DNA of 23,049 nt, from positions 1 to 23,049 of the forward strand of contig JAUQZZ010000011.1 in assembly GCA_030586765.1 (NCBI GenBank), read 5' to 3'. A model generated the notes under the pieces. The model worked only from the letters and a program-made list of their open reading frames with translations. It was not told the DNA's origin and made no database searches. The position numbers and the translations under genes were made by a program. This stretch comes from Candidatus Brocadiales bacterium (GTDB taxonomy: Bacteria > Planctomycetota > Brocadiia > Brocadiales > Bathyanammoxibiaceae). Of this stretch, positions 15,134 to 22,586 are shown in pieces. The stretch's first letter is position 1; each line of letters begins with the position of its first letter.

Positions 15134-15329
15134 AATAAATAAGAACCTTTGTAAGGGTTGTGAACTCTGCGTGCCCTTTTGTCCCCACTCCTCTATAGAG
15201 ATGTCCCGTTCCTTGAATGACTATGGACTCCATACCGCTTATTTTAAGAAGGGCTATCCCTGCAATGGATGTCGAGATTGTGCAATAATGTGCCCGGAGG
15301 CCGCCATAGAGATATTCCATGTCCAATAA
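15120..15329 (+). CDS. korD: 2-oxoacid:ferredoxin oxidoreductase delta subunit (2x[4Fe-4S])
   Basis: This 69-residue protein has two [4Fe-4S] motifs: CKGCELCVPFC (residues 11-21) and CNGCRDCAIMC (48-58), each followed by proline. The spacing is that of the ferredoxin-like delta subunit of KorABCD/VorABCD enzymes, and the alpha, beta and gamma subunits follow directly. It passes electrons from the thiamine diphosphate centre to the external ferredoxin. The start overlaps nadK by 14 bases, and its end overlaps the alpha-subunit start by 11 bases, so expression of the chain is probably translationally coupled. Confidence 0.92.
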   Translation: MVVVKINKNLCKGCELCVPFCPHSSIEMSRSLNDYGLHTAYFKKGYPCNGCRDCAIMCPEAAIEIFHVQ

Positions 15330-16428
15330 ACACCTGATGACAGGGAATGAGGCCGCTGCAGAGGCTGCCATCCAGGCAGGCTGCAGATACTATTACGGCT
15401 ATCCCATCACCCCCCAGAACGAACTGATGAATCATATGGCCATGAGGATGCCCCAAGTGGGTGGGACTTTCATCCAGGCAGAGAGCGAGATAGCGGCCAT
15501 ATACATGGCCTATGGCAGTGCTGCTGCAGGAGCCAGGGTGATGACCTCCTCCTCTAGTCCTGGTATAAGCCTTAAACAGGAGGGCATCTCCTATCTGGCT
15601 GGAAGTGAGCTACCCTGCGTCATCGTAAATGTGCAGAGGGGAGGACCCGGCCTTGGGGATATTTCTCCCTCCCAGGCGGACTATTTTCAGGCCGTCAAAG
15701 GGGGCGGACACGGTGACTATCATACCCTTGTCTTGGCACCCAGTTCTGTCCAGGAATTGGCAGACCTGGTATACGATGCCTTTGATCTGGCAGACCGCTA
15801 CCGTAATCCTGTCATGGTCCTAGGAGATGCCCAGCTTGGGCAGATGGTGGAGCCAGTGGAGTTCTCTAGGCCCCCCAGGACCTACTTCCCCAAGAAGAAG
15901 TGGGCCATCACGGGTGCAGAAGGCAGGCCACGAAATATAATAAAGTCCTTTTACCCTGTAAAAGGAGAGCTAGAGGAATTCAACCTCTACCTCCAAAGGA
16001 AATATCAAAAGATAGAGGAAAAAGAGGTCCGTTACGAAGAGATAAATACATACTACAGTGAGATAGCGCTGGTGGCCTACGGCACCTGCGCCAGGATCTG
16101 TAAAGAGGTAATTAGAAAGGCCTCTCCCTTGGGGTATCGCATTGGACTTCTTCGCCCCATCAGCTTGTGGCCTTTCCCAAAAGAGGCCCTGAGGAACCTC
16201 TCGGAAAGGGTAAAGGCCTTTCTGGTAATAGAAATGAGCGCAGGGCAGATGGTAGAAGACGTAAGATTGTCTGTTCTGGGACGCTGCCCCGTACATTTCT
16301 ACGGGCGCACCGGCGGTGGAGTACCTTCTTCTAAGGCAGTCCTGGAAAAGGTCCTGGAGATAATCCCAACCGTAAGTGCCGGTCCTCTAGAGATGGCTGA
16401 GATGGGGTTACCGCCCAAGGTTGATTGA
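15319..16428 (+). CDS. korA: 2-oxoacid:ferredoxin oxidoreductase alpha subunit
   Basis: This 369-residue protein matches the alpha subunit of 2-oxoglutarate- or branched-chain-2-oxoacid ferredoxin oxidoreductases: 'LMTGNEAAAEAAIQAGCRYYYGYPITPQNELMNHMA' at the start, 'FIQAESEIAAIYMAYGSAAAGARVMTSSSSPGISL' around the conserved glutamate, and 'VIVNVQRGGPGLGDISPSQADYFQ'. A transketolase C-terminal domain follows ('ALVAYGTCARICKE'). It binds the pyrimidine part of the thiamine cofactor and the substrate. Together with the D, B and C genes it oxidatively decarboxylates a 2-oxoacid to an acyl-CoA and reduces ferredoxin; run backward it fixes CO2. I cannot decide between 2-oxoglutarate and branched-chain 2-oxoacids. 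Confidence 0.92.
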   Translation: MSNKHLMTGNEAAAEAAIQAGCRYYYGYPITPQNELMNHMAMRMPQVGGTFIQAESEIAAIYMAYGSAAAGARVMTSSSSPGISLKQEGISYLAGSELPCVIVNVQRGGPGLGDISPSQADYFQAVKGGGHGDYHTLVLAPSSVQELADLVYDAFDLADRYRNPVMVLGDAQLGQMVEPVEFSRPPRTYFPKKKWAITGAEGRPRNIIKSFYPVKGELEEFNLYLQRKYQKIEEKEVRYEEINTYYSEIALVAYGTCARICKEVIRKASPLGYRIGLLRPISLWPFPKEALRNLSERVKAFLVIEMSAGQMVEDVRLSVLGRCPVHFYGRTGGGVPSSKAVLEKVLEIIPTVSAGPLEMAEMGLPPKVD

Positions 16429-16473
16429 GTTCTATAAATCTCTTTTAGGTCTTTACTGGAGGTCTTATCAATA

Positions 16474-17223
16474 ATGGAAGTTCTTTATTCACCACCAGAG
16501 ACCCTTATAAGGACTTCTACCCATTACTGTCCTGGCTGTGGTCACGGTATAGTACAGCGACTCATTGCCGAGATTATTGATGAATGGGGAATAAGAGGCA
16601 AGACCATAGGTCTTGCCCCAGTAGGGTGCGCGGTACTGGCCTACAACTACCTGGACATAGATATGAGCGAGGCTGCCCACGGCAGACCCCCTGCTGTAGC
16701 AACGGGTATAAAAAGGGTTCACCCGGACAAACTGGTCTTTTCCTACCAGGGGGATGGAGACCTGGCCGCCATAGGTCTGGCTGAGACAATCCATGCCGCT
16801 AACCGTGGAGAGAACATTACTGTAATCTTCACGAATAATGCCGTCTACGGCATGACCAACGGACAGATGGCCCCTACCACCCTTTTGGGGCAGAGGACTC
16901 TGACCTCTCCAGAGGGAAGAAGCTCTAGCGCACATGGCTATCCCCTACGCATCTGTGAACTCCTGGCTACTGTAGAGGGAAGCAGCTACTTAGAAAGGGT
17001 TTCCATTACAAGCCCCGAGAATATAAACAAGGCAAAGGAGGCCATAAAGAAGGGATTCAAGACACAGATGGAAAAACGAGGCTTCTCCCTGATAGAGATA
17101 CTTTGCCCATGCCCTGTGTACTGGAGGATGGGGGCAGTGGAATCTATGAGGTTTATCGATGAAGAGATGACCCGTACCTACCCTCTGGGTGTCTTTAAGG
17201 ATTGGGAGAAGATCGCGACGTGA
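16474..17223 (+). CDS. korB: 2-oxoacid:ferredoxin oxidoreductase beta subunit
   Basis: This 249-residue protein has the thiamine diphosphate site of the beta subunit: 'FSYQGDGDLAAIGLAETIHAANRGENITVIFTNNAVYGMTNGQMAPTT' (GDG...NN motif), preceded by 'HYCPGCGHGIVQRLIAE' and 'GLAPVGCAVLAYNYLDID', which are standard in KorB/VorA. The cluster order alpha-beta-gamma and the 45-base gap after alpha fit one operon. The C-terminus reads 'CPCPVYWRMGAVESMRFIDEEM', as in Kor beta subunits. It has no Fe-S cluster domain of its own, since the delta subunit provides these. The ribosome binding site GGAGG lies 11 bases upstream of the ATG. Confidence 0.92.
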   Translation: MEVLYSPPETLIRTSTHYCPGCGHGIVQRLIAEIIDEWGIRGKTIGLAPVGCAVLAYNYLDIDMSEAAHGRPPAVATGIKRVHPDKLVFSYQGDGDLAAIGLAETIHAANRGENITVIFTNNAVYGMTNGQMAPTTLLGQRTLTSPEGRSSSAHGYPLRICELLATVEGSSYLERVSITSPENINKAKEAIKKGFKTQMEKRGFSLIEILCPCPVYWRMGAVESMRFIDEEMTRTYPLGVFKDWEKIAT

Positions 17224-17786
17224 CGGAAAAGGTTATCCTAGTAGGTTATGGTGGCCAGGGGATGATGCTCTTTGGAAGGCTACTGGCCCAGGCTGCTATG
17301 CTCGACGGTAAACAGGTCACCTTCTTCCCCTCCTACGGTACTGAGGTCCGTGGTGGTACCGCCTGTTACCACCTTATAGTTTCTACAGAAGAGATTTATT
17401 CCCCTGTGGTAGAAGAAGCAGATACCCTCATAGCCATGAATCAGCCTGCTTATCTAAAATCTAGGGATTATCTGAGACCTAATAGCCTCCTACTACTTAA
17501 CTCCTCTATGGTAAGAAGGGAGGATAATTATAATGGTATTGAGGTCTACGAGATACCCGCTACTGAGATTGCTAATGAATTAGGTAACGTGGTGGCATCA
17601 AATATGGTGATGATGGGTGCGTACAATTACATTAAGAAACTTATCTCCATTCCCCTCTTCCTCAACTGCTTGAAACAGACCTTGAGAGGAAAGAAGGCTG
17701 CCCTCTACGAGATAAACAAGCTCGCCCTGGAGCGGGGCGAAGAATATCTAAAAAATGCCTATCTCCTTAAGGCCCCCACGATATAG
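17220..17786 (+). CDS. korC: 2-oxoacid:ferredoxin oxidoreductase gamma subunit
   Basis: The protein is 188 residues from GTG 17220. The motif 'VILVGYGGQGMMLFGRLLAQAAMLDG' (nucleotide-binding-like glycine loop) and 'TFFPSYGTEVRGGTACYHLIVSTEEIYSP' are typical of the gamma domain, which completes the CoA-binding site. I prefer GTG 17220, which overlaps the beta stop (GTGA) and lies 11 bases after GGGAG; TTG 17202 would extend it by six residues. It ends the korD-A-B-C set. The next gene begins 33 bases later with no clear terminator in the gap. Confidence 0.9.
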   Translation: MTEKVILVGYGGQGMMLFGRLLAQAAMLDGKQVTFFPSYGTEVRGGTACYHLIVSTEEIYSPVVEEADTLIAMNQPAYLKSRDYLRPNSLLLLNSSMVRREDNYNGIEVYEIPATEIANELGNVVASNMVMMGAYNYIKKLISIPLFLNCLKQTLRGKKAALYEINKLALERGEEYLKNAYLLKAPTI

Positions 17787-17819
17787 ATAACTCTGTCCTG
17801 GGCCCTTTATGAAACAAAA

Positions 17820-18308
17820 ATGCCTTACCTTAGGACCTGTTGCACTATAAAACACCCCTGGCTGGCCTTCTGCCTCGTTATCTCCCTCCTTATCTTAGAT
17901 AGCTGTTTATATAAGGGTAACTCTAAGCGGGAAACCCCAGAACCTGTAGCCGTGCAGGAGAAACACAGGCCACCACCAAAAGATTCCCACTCTCCCACCA
18001 ATCTAGACGCGGAGATACAAAAAAAGTTTCTTGCCTTCTCCAGAGAAAAGGAAGAGATATACGACGAAATACTGAACAAACTCGTCGCCTTAGAGAAAAA
18101 ACACCAGGCTCTCGAGGAAAAGATCTCTCTCCTGGAATTCCTTCAGGAAGAGAACGCTGACAAGACAAAGCAATCCAGGGAAGAAGTAGAGGCCGAGATT
18201 GAGCAACTGAGGGCCCAGTTAAAGGAGTATAATGCGCTGATGCTCAATATAATACAGAAAATAAGCACTGAACCAAAAAAGACGGTCCCGGAACAGCCCC
18301 TGCCCTAG
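17820..18308 (+). CDS. Predicted coiled-coil lipoprotein of unknown function
   Basis: I do not recognise this 162-residue protein. A hydrophobic N-terminal segment (WLAFCLVISLLILDSC) ends in a lipobox-like L-D-S-C; Asp at the -2 position is unusual, so lipoprotein processing is likely but not certain. After a proline-rich linker (residues 40-60) the rest is a long, charged helical region rich in E, K, Q and L (roughly 65-150) with heptad-like spacing, ending in a proline-rich tail. It could be a periplasmic adaptor tethered to a membrane. Neighbours are the oxidoreductase genes upstream and a secreted M48 protease downstream. No ribosome binding site is obvious before ATG 17820. Confidence 0.65.
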   Translation: MPYLRTCCTIKHPWLAFCLVISLLILDSCLYKGNSKRETPEPVAVQEKHRPPPKDSHSPTNLDAEIQKKFLAFSREKEEIYDEILNKLVALEKKHQALEEKISLLEFLQEENADKTKQSREEVEAEIEQLRAQLKEYNALMLNIIQKISTEPKKTVPEQPLP

Positions 18309-18357
18309 AAAAACTAGGAGCCCCATTCTATAATATAATTGAATCAGGGGACTATAG

Positions 18358-19314
18358 ATGGCGAAGCATGTTACCTTCATCCTTTTAGCAATCCTCTTAA
18401 TTCTGCCCTGTTGGGTATTCCAGGGGAACGAGGCCCTGGGAGGAACAATAGGTCCACGAGTCTCCCAAGAGGAAGTTGAGCAGGCATACCGAGAACTCCA
18501 GGAGAGGAAACAGCTATATAAAGGGCAGCAGGAAGAAAAGGTAAAATCCGTGGGTTCTAGACTCCTGGCCCAGGTGGAGAGTCCCGCGAAGATAGACTTC
18601 CAGATTCAAGAAGAAGAGGCCGTTAACGCAGGGGCTACCTTCGGCAGGATAGTAGTTACCACAGGCATGATGAGGTTCATCCAGTCGGAGGACGAGCTGG
18701 CGGTGGTCCTTGGCCATGAAATAACCCACGTAGTGAAGAATCATATAATGAAGGGTATCATCTCTAATATCCCGCTTATTCTGGGTTCTATAGCAGCAGA
18801 AAGGGCTGCACCAGGCAGTGGAAGGATGGTTCAATTGGGAGGGAGCATCTTTACCCAGAAATTCAGCCGTGACATGGAGAGAGAGGCAGACTATTATGGC
18901 CTGCTCTATGCTCATAGAGCAGGCTTTGATGTAGAAGCGGGGATAGATATCTGGGAGAGGTTTGCCGTGGAACTCCCTGAGTCCCAAAGGTCTAGTCTCT
19001 TTAGCAGCCACCCTACTTCCACGGAAAGGCTTGCCAGGGCAAGAAAGGTGGCTACTACCCTAAAGGAAAAGGCTGAGGTAGAAAGCCCAGTTGGCAAGTT
19101 AGACCTCAGGAAGCCCACTGTTGAGGTTGAAGGTCCCCCTAGCCAGGGTACCCCTCCAGGGGGAGAGGTGGTAGCTAGAAAGAACTCCCCGGTCATCCAT
19201 CGCCCAAGTTGTCCGCGCCTGGAGAATACTACGAGGCAGGAGCTGGTAAGATTTCCTTCCAGAGAGGAAGCCATAAAATCGGGAGGTAGACCCTGTCAGG
19301 TCTGCCAACCTTAG
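18358..19314 (+). CDS. Secreted M48-family metalloprotease with C-terminal Ada-like zinc-binding domain
   Basis: This 318-residue protein begins with a signal peptide (HVTFILLAILLILPCWVFQG...). The M48 peptidase domain contains the zinc motif LGHEITHVVKNH (HExxH) and the downstream ligand in 'MEREADYYGLLYAHRAGFD'; 'SSHPTSTERLARA' is also typical of the YcaL/LoiP-like group that acts in the periplasm. After a linker rich in P and G, the last 45 residues (VIHRPSCPRL...FPSREEAIKSGGRPCQVCQP) look like the Ada-type zinc-binding domain, with three visible cysteines in C-x(n)-C-x2-C arrangement. That domain usually occurs in DNA repair or nuclease proteins, so its presence in a secreted protease is unusual. 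The ribosome binding site AGGGGA precedes the ATG. Confidence 0.88.
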   Translation: MAKHVTFILLAILLILPCWVFQGNEALGGTIGPRVSQEEVEQAYRELQERKQLYKGQQEEKVKSVGSRLLAQVESPAKIDFQIQEEEAVNAGATFGRIVVTTGMMRFIQSEDELAVVLGHEITHVVKNHIMKGIISNIPLILGSIAAERAAPGSGRMVQLGGSIFTQKFSRDMEREADYYGLLYAHRAGFDVEAGIDIWERFAVELPESQRSSLFSSHPTSTERLARARKVATTLKEKAEVESPVGKLDLRKPTVEVEGPPSQGTPPGGEVVARKNSPVIHRPSCPRLENTTRQELVRFPSREEAIKSGGRPCQVCQP

Positions 19315-19320
19315 ATTTTT

Positions 19321-19449
19321 ATGACAAAAGAGAAGAGAAAGATAGGCCTCCCCAGATTAAAGTGCCCCAGCACCAAGGTCTTTAAGGATAAAAAGGGTAA
19401 AAGGACAAAAAGACCGACACCAGAAGAGCTGGAGGAATTAGGAGACTAA
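19321..19449 (+). CDS. Small basic protein, 42 residues, unknown function
   Basis: An ATG frame of 42 residues lies between the protease gene and the next secreted protein, with gaps of 6 and 2 bases. It is lysine- and arginine-rich and includes KCPSTKVFKDKKGKRTK, then ends in acidic PEELEELGD. The tight fit between genes and the regular basic composition suggest it is translated. It has no transmembrane segment, and its single cysteine gives no obvious metal site. There is no good ribosome binding site, so it may depend on coupling to the upstream gene. Function is unknown; an RNA- or nucleic-acid-binding role is only a guess from charge. Confidence 0.45.
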   Translation: MTKEKRKIGLPRLKCPSTKVFKDKKGKRTKRPTPEELEELGD

Positions 19450-19451
19450 CC

Positions 19452-20045
19452 ATGCATAAGAGACTCCTTTTCATTGGGGTATTTATTACGATTCTTCTTA
19501 TAGCGACACCCTCGGGGGCGGTATTGGTAGACCTCACAGAGGAGCAGGCACAAGAGGCCATCAAGTATGGCAAGGAAAAGAAGGATGCTGACTACCTGGA
19601 GTTCTTTAAAGAGTGGAGGGTAGACCTTGGTGATGGCAAAGGTAGTGCACGGGTGATAACGGAATTCTCCAAGGTGGCCTTTGAGGCAAAGAACCTACCC
19701 TTTGAGTATATCTCCCCAGGGAAAGGAGATATTGAAAAAATAAAGGAGGAACTTCGCGACAGACTGGCCTTCGGCGTGGCCCTTTATGGTGATACAGTAG
19801 ACTTTGCTAAGGACTGCCAGGCATTCCTTAGGTACAAAAATAAGACCCTCCGTACTACAGAAGAAAGACATACCGAAGTCGCCGAATCTACCCGGTCATG
19901 GCCCAAATCCCCAGCCTACAAGGCCATCTGTTATTACTACTTCGACCTCCATGATGTGGACCCTAATGCAAACGTGGTCCTGGAGGTTTCACTGCCTGGA
20001 AGGAAAAAGGTAGAGTTCCCCTTTGACCTATCAAAGATGAGATAG
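19452..20045 (+). CDS. Predicted secreted protein of unknown function
   Basis: I do not recognise this 197-residue protein. It starts with a signal peptide (KRLLFIGVFITILLIATPSGA), so it is exported. The mature part has a helix-rich start (LTEEQAQEAIKYGKEKKDADYLEFFKEW), then mixed alpha/beta sequence ending in 'VDPNANVVLEVSLPGRKKVEFPFDLSKMR', which looks like a terminal beta sheet. Two cysteines (DCQAF and AICYY) could form a disulfide. The ribosome binding site GGAGGAATTAGGAG is very strong and lies inside the end of the upstream small gene. It belongs to the same gene row as the protease and endonuclease genes. Confidence 0.75.
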   Translation: MHKRLLFIGVFITILLIATPSGAVLVDLTEEQAQEAIKYGKEKKDADYLEFFKEWRVDLGDGKGSARVITEFSKVAFEAKNLPFEYISPGKGDIEKIKEELRDRLAFGVALYGDTVDFAKDCQAFLRYKNKTLRTTEERHTEVAESTRSWPKSPAYKAICYYYFDLHDVDPNANVVLEVSLPGRKKVEFPFDLSKMR

Positions 20046-20066
20046 CTCGCCGCGGATGATAGAGAT

Positions 20067-21317
20067 ATGCGCTTCATAGCAGACTTCCATATCCACTCCC
20101 GTTACAGCCGGGCCACCAGTGGAGATATGGAGGTGGAGACCATAGGTAAGTGGGCAGAGATAAAAGGCATAGGTCTCATGGGCACAGGCGACTTCACCCA
20201 TCCCCTTTATCTTGCCGAACTCAAGGCAAAGCTAGAGCCTGCAGAGGGCGGCCTCTTCCGTCTAAAGGGGCCCTCCCCTGTCCGCTTCATCCTCACGGCT
20301 GAAGTGAGTAACATATTCCAGCAAGAGGGCAGACTGAGAAAGGTTCACACACTGATTTTTGCCCCCAGCTTTGCTGTCGTTGACAAGATTAACACAAATC
20401 TGGGAAGGCTTGGGAAACTCTCCTCTGATGGAAGGCCTACCCTTACTGCCCCGGTAAAAGAGGTGGTAAAGCTTGTACTAGACTCCTCCCCCGACTGCCT
20501 GGTCATACCTGCCCATGCCTGGACCCCATGGTTCTCCCTCTTCGGCGCCAACTCAGGCTTTGATTCTATAGAGGAATGCTTCCAGGAGGAGTCCAGGCAT
20601 ATCTCCGCCATAGAGACAGGTCTGTCTTCCAACCCCTCGATGAATTGGCGACTGTCCATCTTAGACCCGATATCCCTGGTTTCCAACTCCGATGCCCATT
20701 CCCCGCCCAAAATAGGCAGGGAGGCCAACGTCTTCCAGTGTAATATGGACTACTGGGAGATAACAGATGCCTTAAAGAATAAGGATAGAAATAAATTTCT
20801 CTTCACCATCGAGTTCTTCCCAGAAGAAGGGAAGTATCACTACGATGGACATAGAAACTGCGGTCTGGTCTTTTCCCCTCAGGAGACCAGGAGGCGGAAG
20901 GGTCTATGTCCCTCTTGCAAGAGGAGGCTCACTATAGGGGTAATGCACCGTGTAGAGAACCTGGCCGATAGACCCGAAGGGTACGTGCCCCAGGGGGCCA
21001 TCCCCGCCCAACATCTGGTACCTCTGGAGGAGATTATTGCCGAGGCCCTGAACCAGTCCGTAAATACAAAGGCAGTCCGGGAGGAATACCTTAAGGCCGT
21101 GCATACCCTGGGGAACGAATTTTTTGTCCTCATGGATGCGCCCAAAGAAGACCTGTTCCGTTGCCTCCCAGCCAGGGTGGCTGAGGGTATAATAAGGGTT
21201 AGAGAAAGGCGGCTGAGGATTAAACCTGGCTATGACGGCGTCTATGGTCAGGTTTCTATCTTTGATGAGGGCGATAAGGGAAAGACCTCTGCGCAGATGG
21301 AACTCTTTGAAAGATAG
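20067..21317 (+). CDS. Endonuclease Q (PHP-domain DNA repair nuclease)
   Basis: This 416-residue protein has PHP-domain metal motifs in order: 'ADFHIHSRYS', 'GLMGTGDFTHPLY', 'ILTAEVSNIF', 'VIPAHAWTPWFSLFG' and 'LVSNSDAHSPPKIG'. A small zinc-binding region follows (HRNCGLVFSP...GLCPSCKRRLTIGV), then 'RVENLADRPEGY'. This architecture is that of endonuclease Q, which cuts DNA 5' of uracil, hypoxanthine and abasic sites. It is best known from archaea and is found in only some bacteria. The next gene starts 2 bases downstream and encodes an endonuclease IV-like TIM barrel, so the pair may form a complete excision step. The substrate range here is inferred from the family. Confidence 0.87.
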   Translation: MRFIADFHIHSRYSRATSGDMEVETIGKWAEIKGIGLMGTGDFTHPLYLAELKAKLEPAEGGLFRLKGPSPVRFILTAEVSNIFQQEGRLRKVHTLIFAPSFAVVDKINTNLGRLGKLSSDGRPTLTAPVKEVVKLVLDSSPDCLVIPAHAWTPWFSLFGANSGFDSIEECFQEESRHISAIETGLSSNPSMNWRLSILDPISLVSNSDAHSPPKIGREANVFQCNMDYWEITDALKNKDRNKFLFTIEFFPEEGKYHYDGHRNCGLVFSPQETRRRKGLCPSCKRRLTIGVMHRVENLADRPEGYVPQGAIPAQHLVPLEEIIAEALNQSVNTKAVREEYLKAVHTLGNEFFVLMDAPKEDLFRCLPARVAEGIIRVRERRLRIKPGYDGVYGQVSIFDEGDKGKTSAQMELFER

Positions 21318-21319
21318 GC

Positions 21320-22216
21320 ATGGGAGAGATTAGATTTGGGGTTGCAGGATGCCCCCCAAATTTTTGGAAATCATCCTACGGGCAGGACAGCACTAACAAC
21401 CCCCTTTGGCTGGCCAGTATCGGGCTAGATGCCTATGAGGTACAGTTTACCCACGGCATAAGGATAACCAAGGAAAAGGCCCTACTGGTAAGGGAACACT
21501 CTGAGGAAAAAGGTATATCCCTCTCCCTCCACGCCCCTTATTTTGTGGTGTTAACCAGTCTGGAAGAAAGGGTAGTAAAAAATTCTATTGAACTCATGAT
21601 AAAGTGTGTAGAGTTCGCCTCCTACCTGGGGGCTAAGAAGGTAATCTTTCACCCTGGCCCCTACCGTGGAGATGCCCAGGAGGCCTTCAAAAGATGCATG
21701 AAAAACCTTGAGGTGATAAAGAGGAACACCGGCAAAGAGGATATCTTCATATATCCAGAAACCGTGGGAAGGAAGGATTTTCTGGGTTCCCTGGAAGAGG
21801 TCATCCGCATGTGTAAGGCCCTGGATATCCTAAGACCGTGTATAGACTTTGCCCACTTATATGCCCGTGAAGGAGGCTCGCCGTCGAAGGCAGAAGACTT
21901 CAGGAGGATATTCGATTATATTGGGGAAGAATTGGGGTTAGATACCCTGAAAGGGCTACACTGCCACTTCTACCCTGTGGAGTTTGACCGTAGGGGAGAA
22001 AGATGTCACAGGAATTTTAAAGAGGGGCTGTACGGTCCAAGGTTTGAACCTTTTTTAGAGACCGTCTTAGATTATGGGATTGTCCCAACCATAATATGCG
22101 AGAGCAAAGAGACCCAGGATGAAGACGCACTGACAATGAAGCGGTACTACGAGTTTATCTGTACAAGAGAAGTCGTTTATAAGAAAGGAAACACCGATCA
22201 CCCCAAGACAAAATAA
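21320..22216 (+). CDS. Endonuclease IV-like TIM-barrel protein (AP endonuclease family 2)
   Basis: This 298-residue protein has the TIM-barrel pattern of the xylose-isomerase-like/endonuclease IV superfamily. It has 'LSLHAPYFV' (first metal histidine), 'VIFHPGPYRGDAQEAF', 'YPETVGRKDFLGSLEEVIRMCKALD' (glutamate ligand), 'CIDFAHLYAREGG' and 'LHCHFYPVEFDRRGERCHRNF'. These are the usual zinc-binding positions of Nfo. Classical Nfo is about 280 residues and cuts 5' of abasic sites. It follows the endonuclease Q gene by 2 bases, which suggests joint action on deaminated DNA. It could also be a sugar isomerase of the same fold, but the neighbour favours DNA repair. Confidence 0.8.
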   Translation: MGEIRFGVAGCPPNFWKSSYGQDSTNNPLWLASIGLDAYEVQFTHGIRITKEKALLVREHSEEKGISLSLHAPYFVVLTSLEERVVKNSIELMIKCVEFASYLGAKKVIFHPGPYRGDAQEAFKRCMKNLEVIKRNTGKEDIFIYPETVGRKDFLGSLEEVIRMCKALDILRPCIDFAHLYAREGGSPSKAEDFRRIFDYIGEELGLDTLKGLHCHFYPVEFDRRGERCHRNFKEGLYGPRFEPFLETVLDYGIVPTIICESKETQDEDALTMKRYYEFICTREVVYKKGNTDHPKTK

Positions 22217-22219
22217 AGG

Positions 22220-22285
22220 TGTAGCGTGCGACCTTGTGTCGCACGATGGGCGAAGGTTAACGTGCCAGCAAGCTGGCACGCTACA
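22220..22285. repeat. Two-hairpin palindromic repeat, copy 2 (TGTAG...CTACA ends)
   Basis: A 66-base element begins 4 bases after the endonuclease IV-like gene. It has TGTAG and CTACA at its ends and two hairpins: CGTGCGAC-cttgt-GTCGCACG (22225-22245) and CGTGCCAGC-aa-GCTGGCACG (22261-22280). It has the same plan as 3885-3935, but the stems are different sequences, so base pairing rather than sequence seems to be kept. It may serve as a 3' end-protecting structure for the mRNA above. Confidence 0.75.
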
Positions 22286-22301
22286 GCCTACCCTGCTGGA
22301 G

Positions 22302-22316
22302 AAAAAAAAGGCTGGA
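22302..22316 (-). terminator. U-tract at the 3' end of the candidate ncRNA
   Basis: On the - strand, CTTCCAGCC is followed by eight Ts (22309-22302). The GC-rich arm TCCAGCC pairs with GGCTGGA encoded at 22379-22373, but the loop is 56 bases, longer than in a standard terminator. A local TGGAA/TTCCA pairing is an alternative. Confidence 0.45.
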
Positions 22317-22580
22317 AGTCAGGCAATCTAAAGTAAAGAATTCCAAAATCCTACGCTTTGGACTGCTCGGCCTCCAGCCCGACCGCTTTTTTCCTATCGG
22401 CTCCCTTCAAACTGAAGACCTTATAGGAAAAAGCAGCCAGCAAGAGGTCACGGCCCTTTATCTTGCTCCCCCTAGAGCTCAACATTGGGAAGCGAAATTC
22501 TTATGGAATTTCTTAGCACGCACGTGCCCGTTGCCTCTTGCTGGAACTGCTTAATATTATCAAAGAACGTTCCTTTTTCT
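22302..22580 (-). ncRNA. Candidate structured non-coding RNA, orphan; HEARO/omega-RNA-like core possible
   Basis: About 280 bases between the repeat and the cyanase gene hold no protein frame but fold strongly on the - strand. A perfect 11-bp stem joins 22534-22544 to 22437-22447 (CCAGCAAGAGG/CCTCTTGCTGG). Inside it are a 7-bp hairpin (22494-22512) and a stem GCTTCCC/GGGGAGC. Below it is a 12-bp stem with one bulge (22385-22397 with 22423-22434), capped by CTTCA/TGAAG. At the 3' end a 7-bp stem (22310-22316 with 22373-22379) is followed by eight Us (22302-22309). A promoter lies directly upstream. The core GGGGGAGCAAGATAAAGG resembles, from memory, HEARO/omega RNAs of IscB elements; no iscB is in the window. 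The class needs a covariance search. Confidence 0.55.
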
Positions 22581-22586
22581 ATTAAA

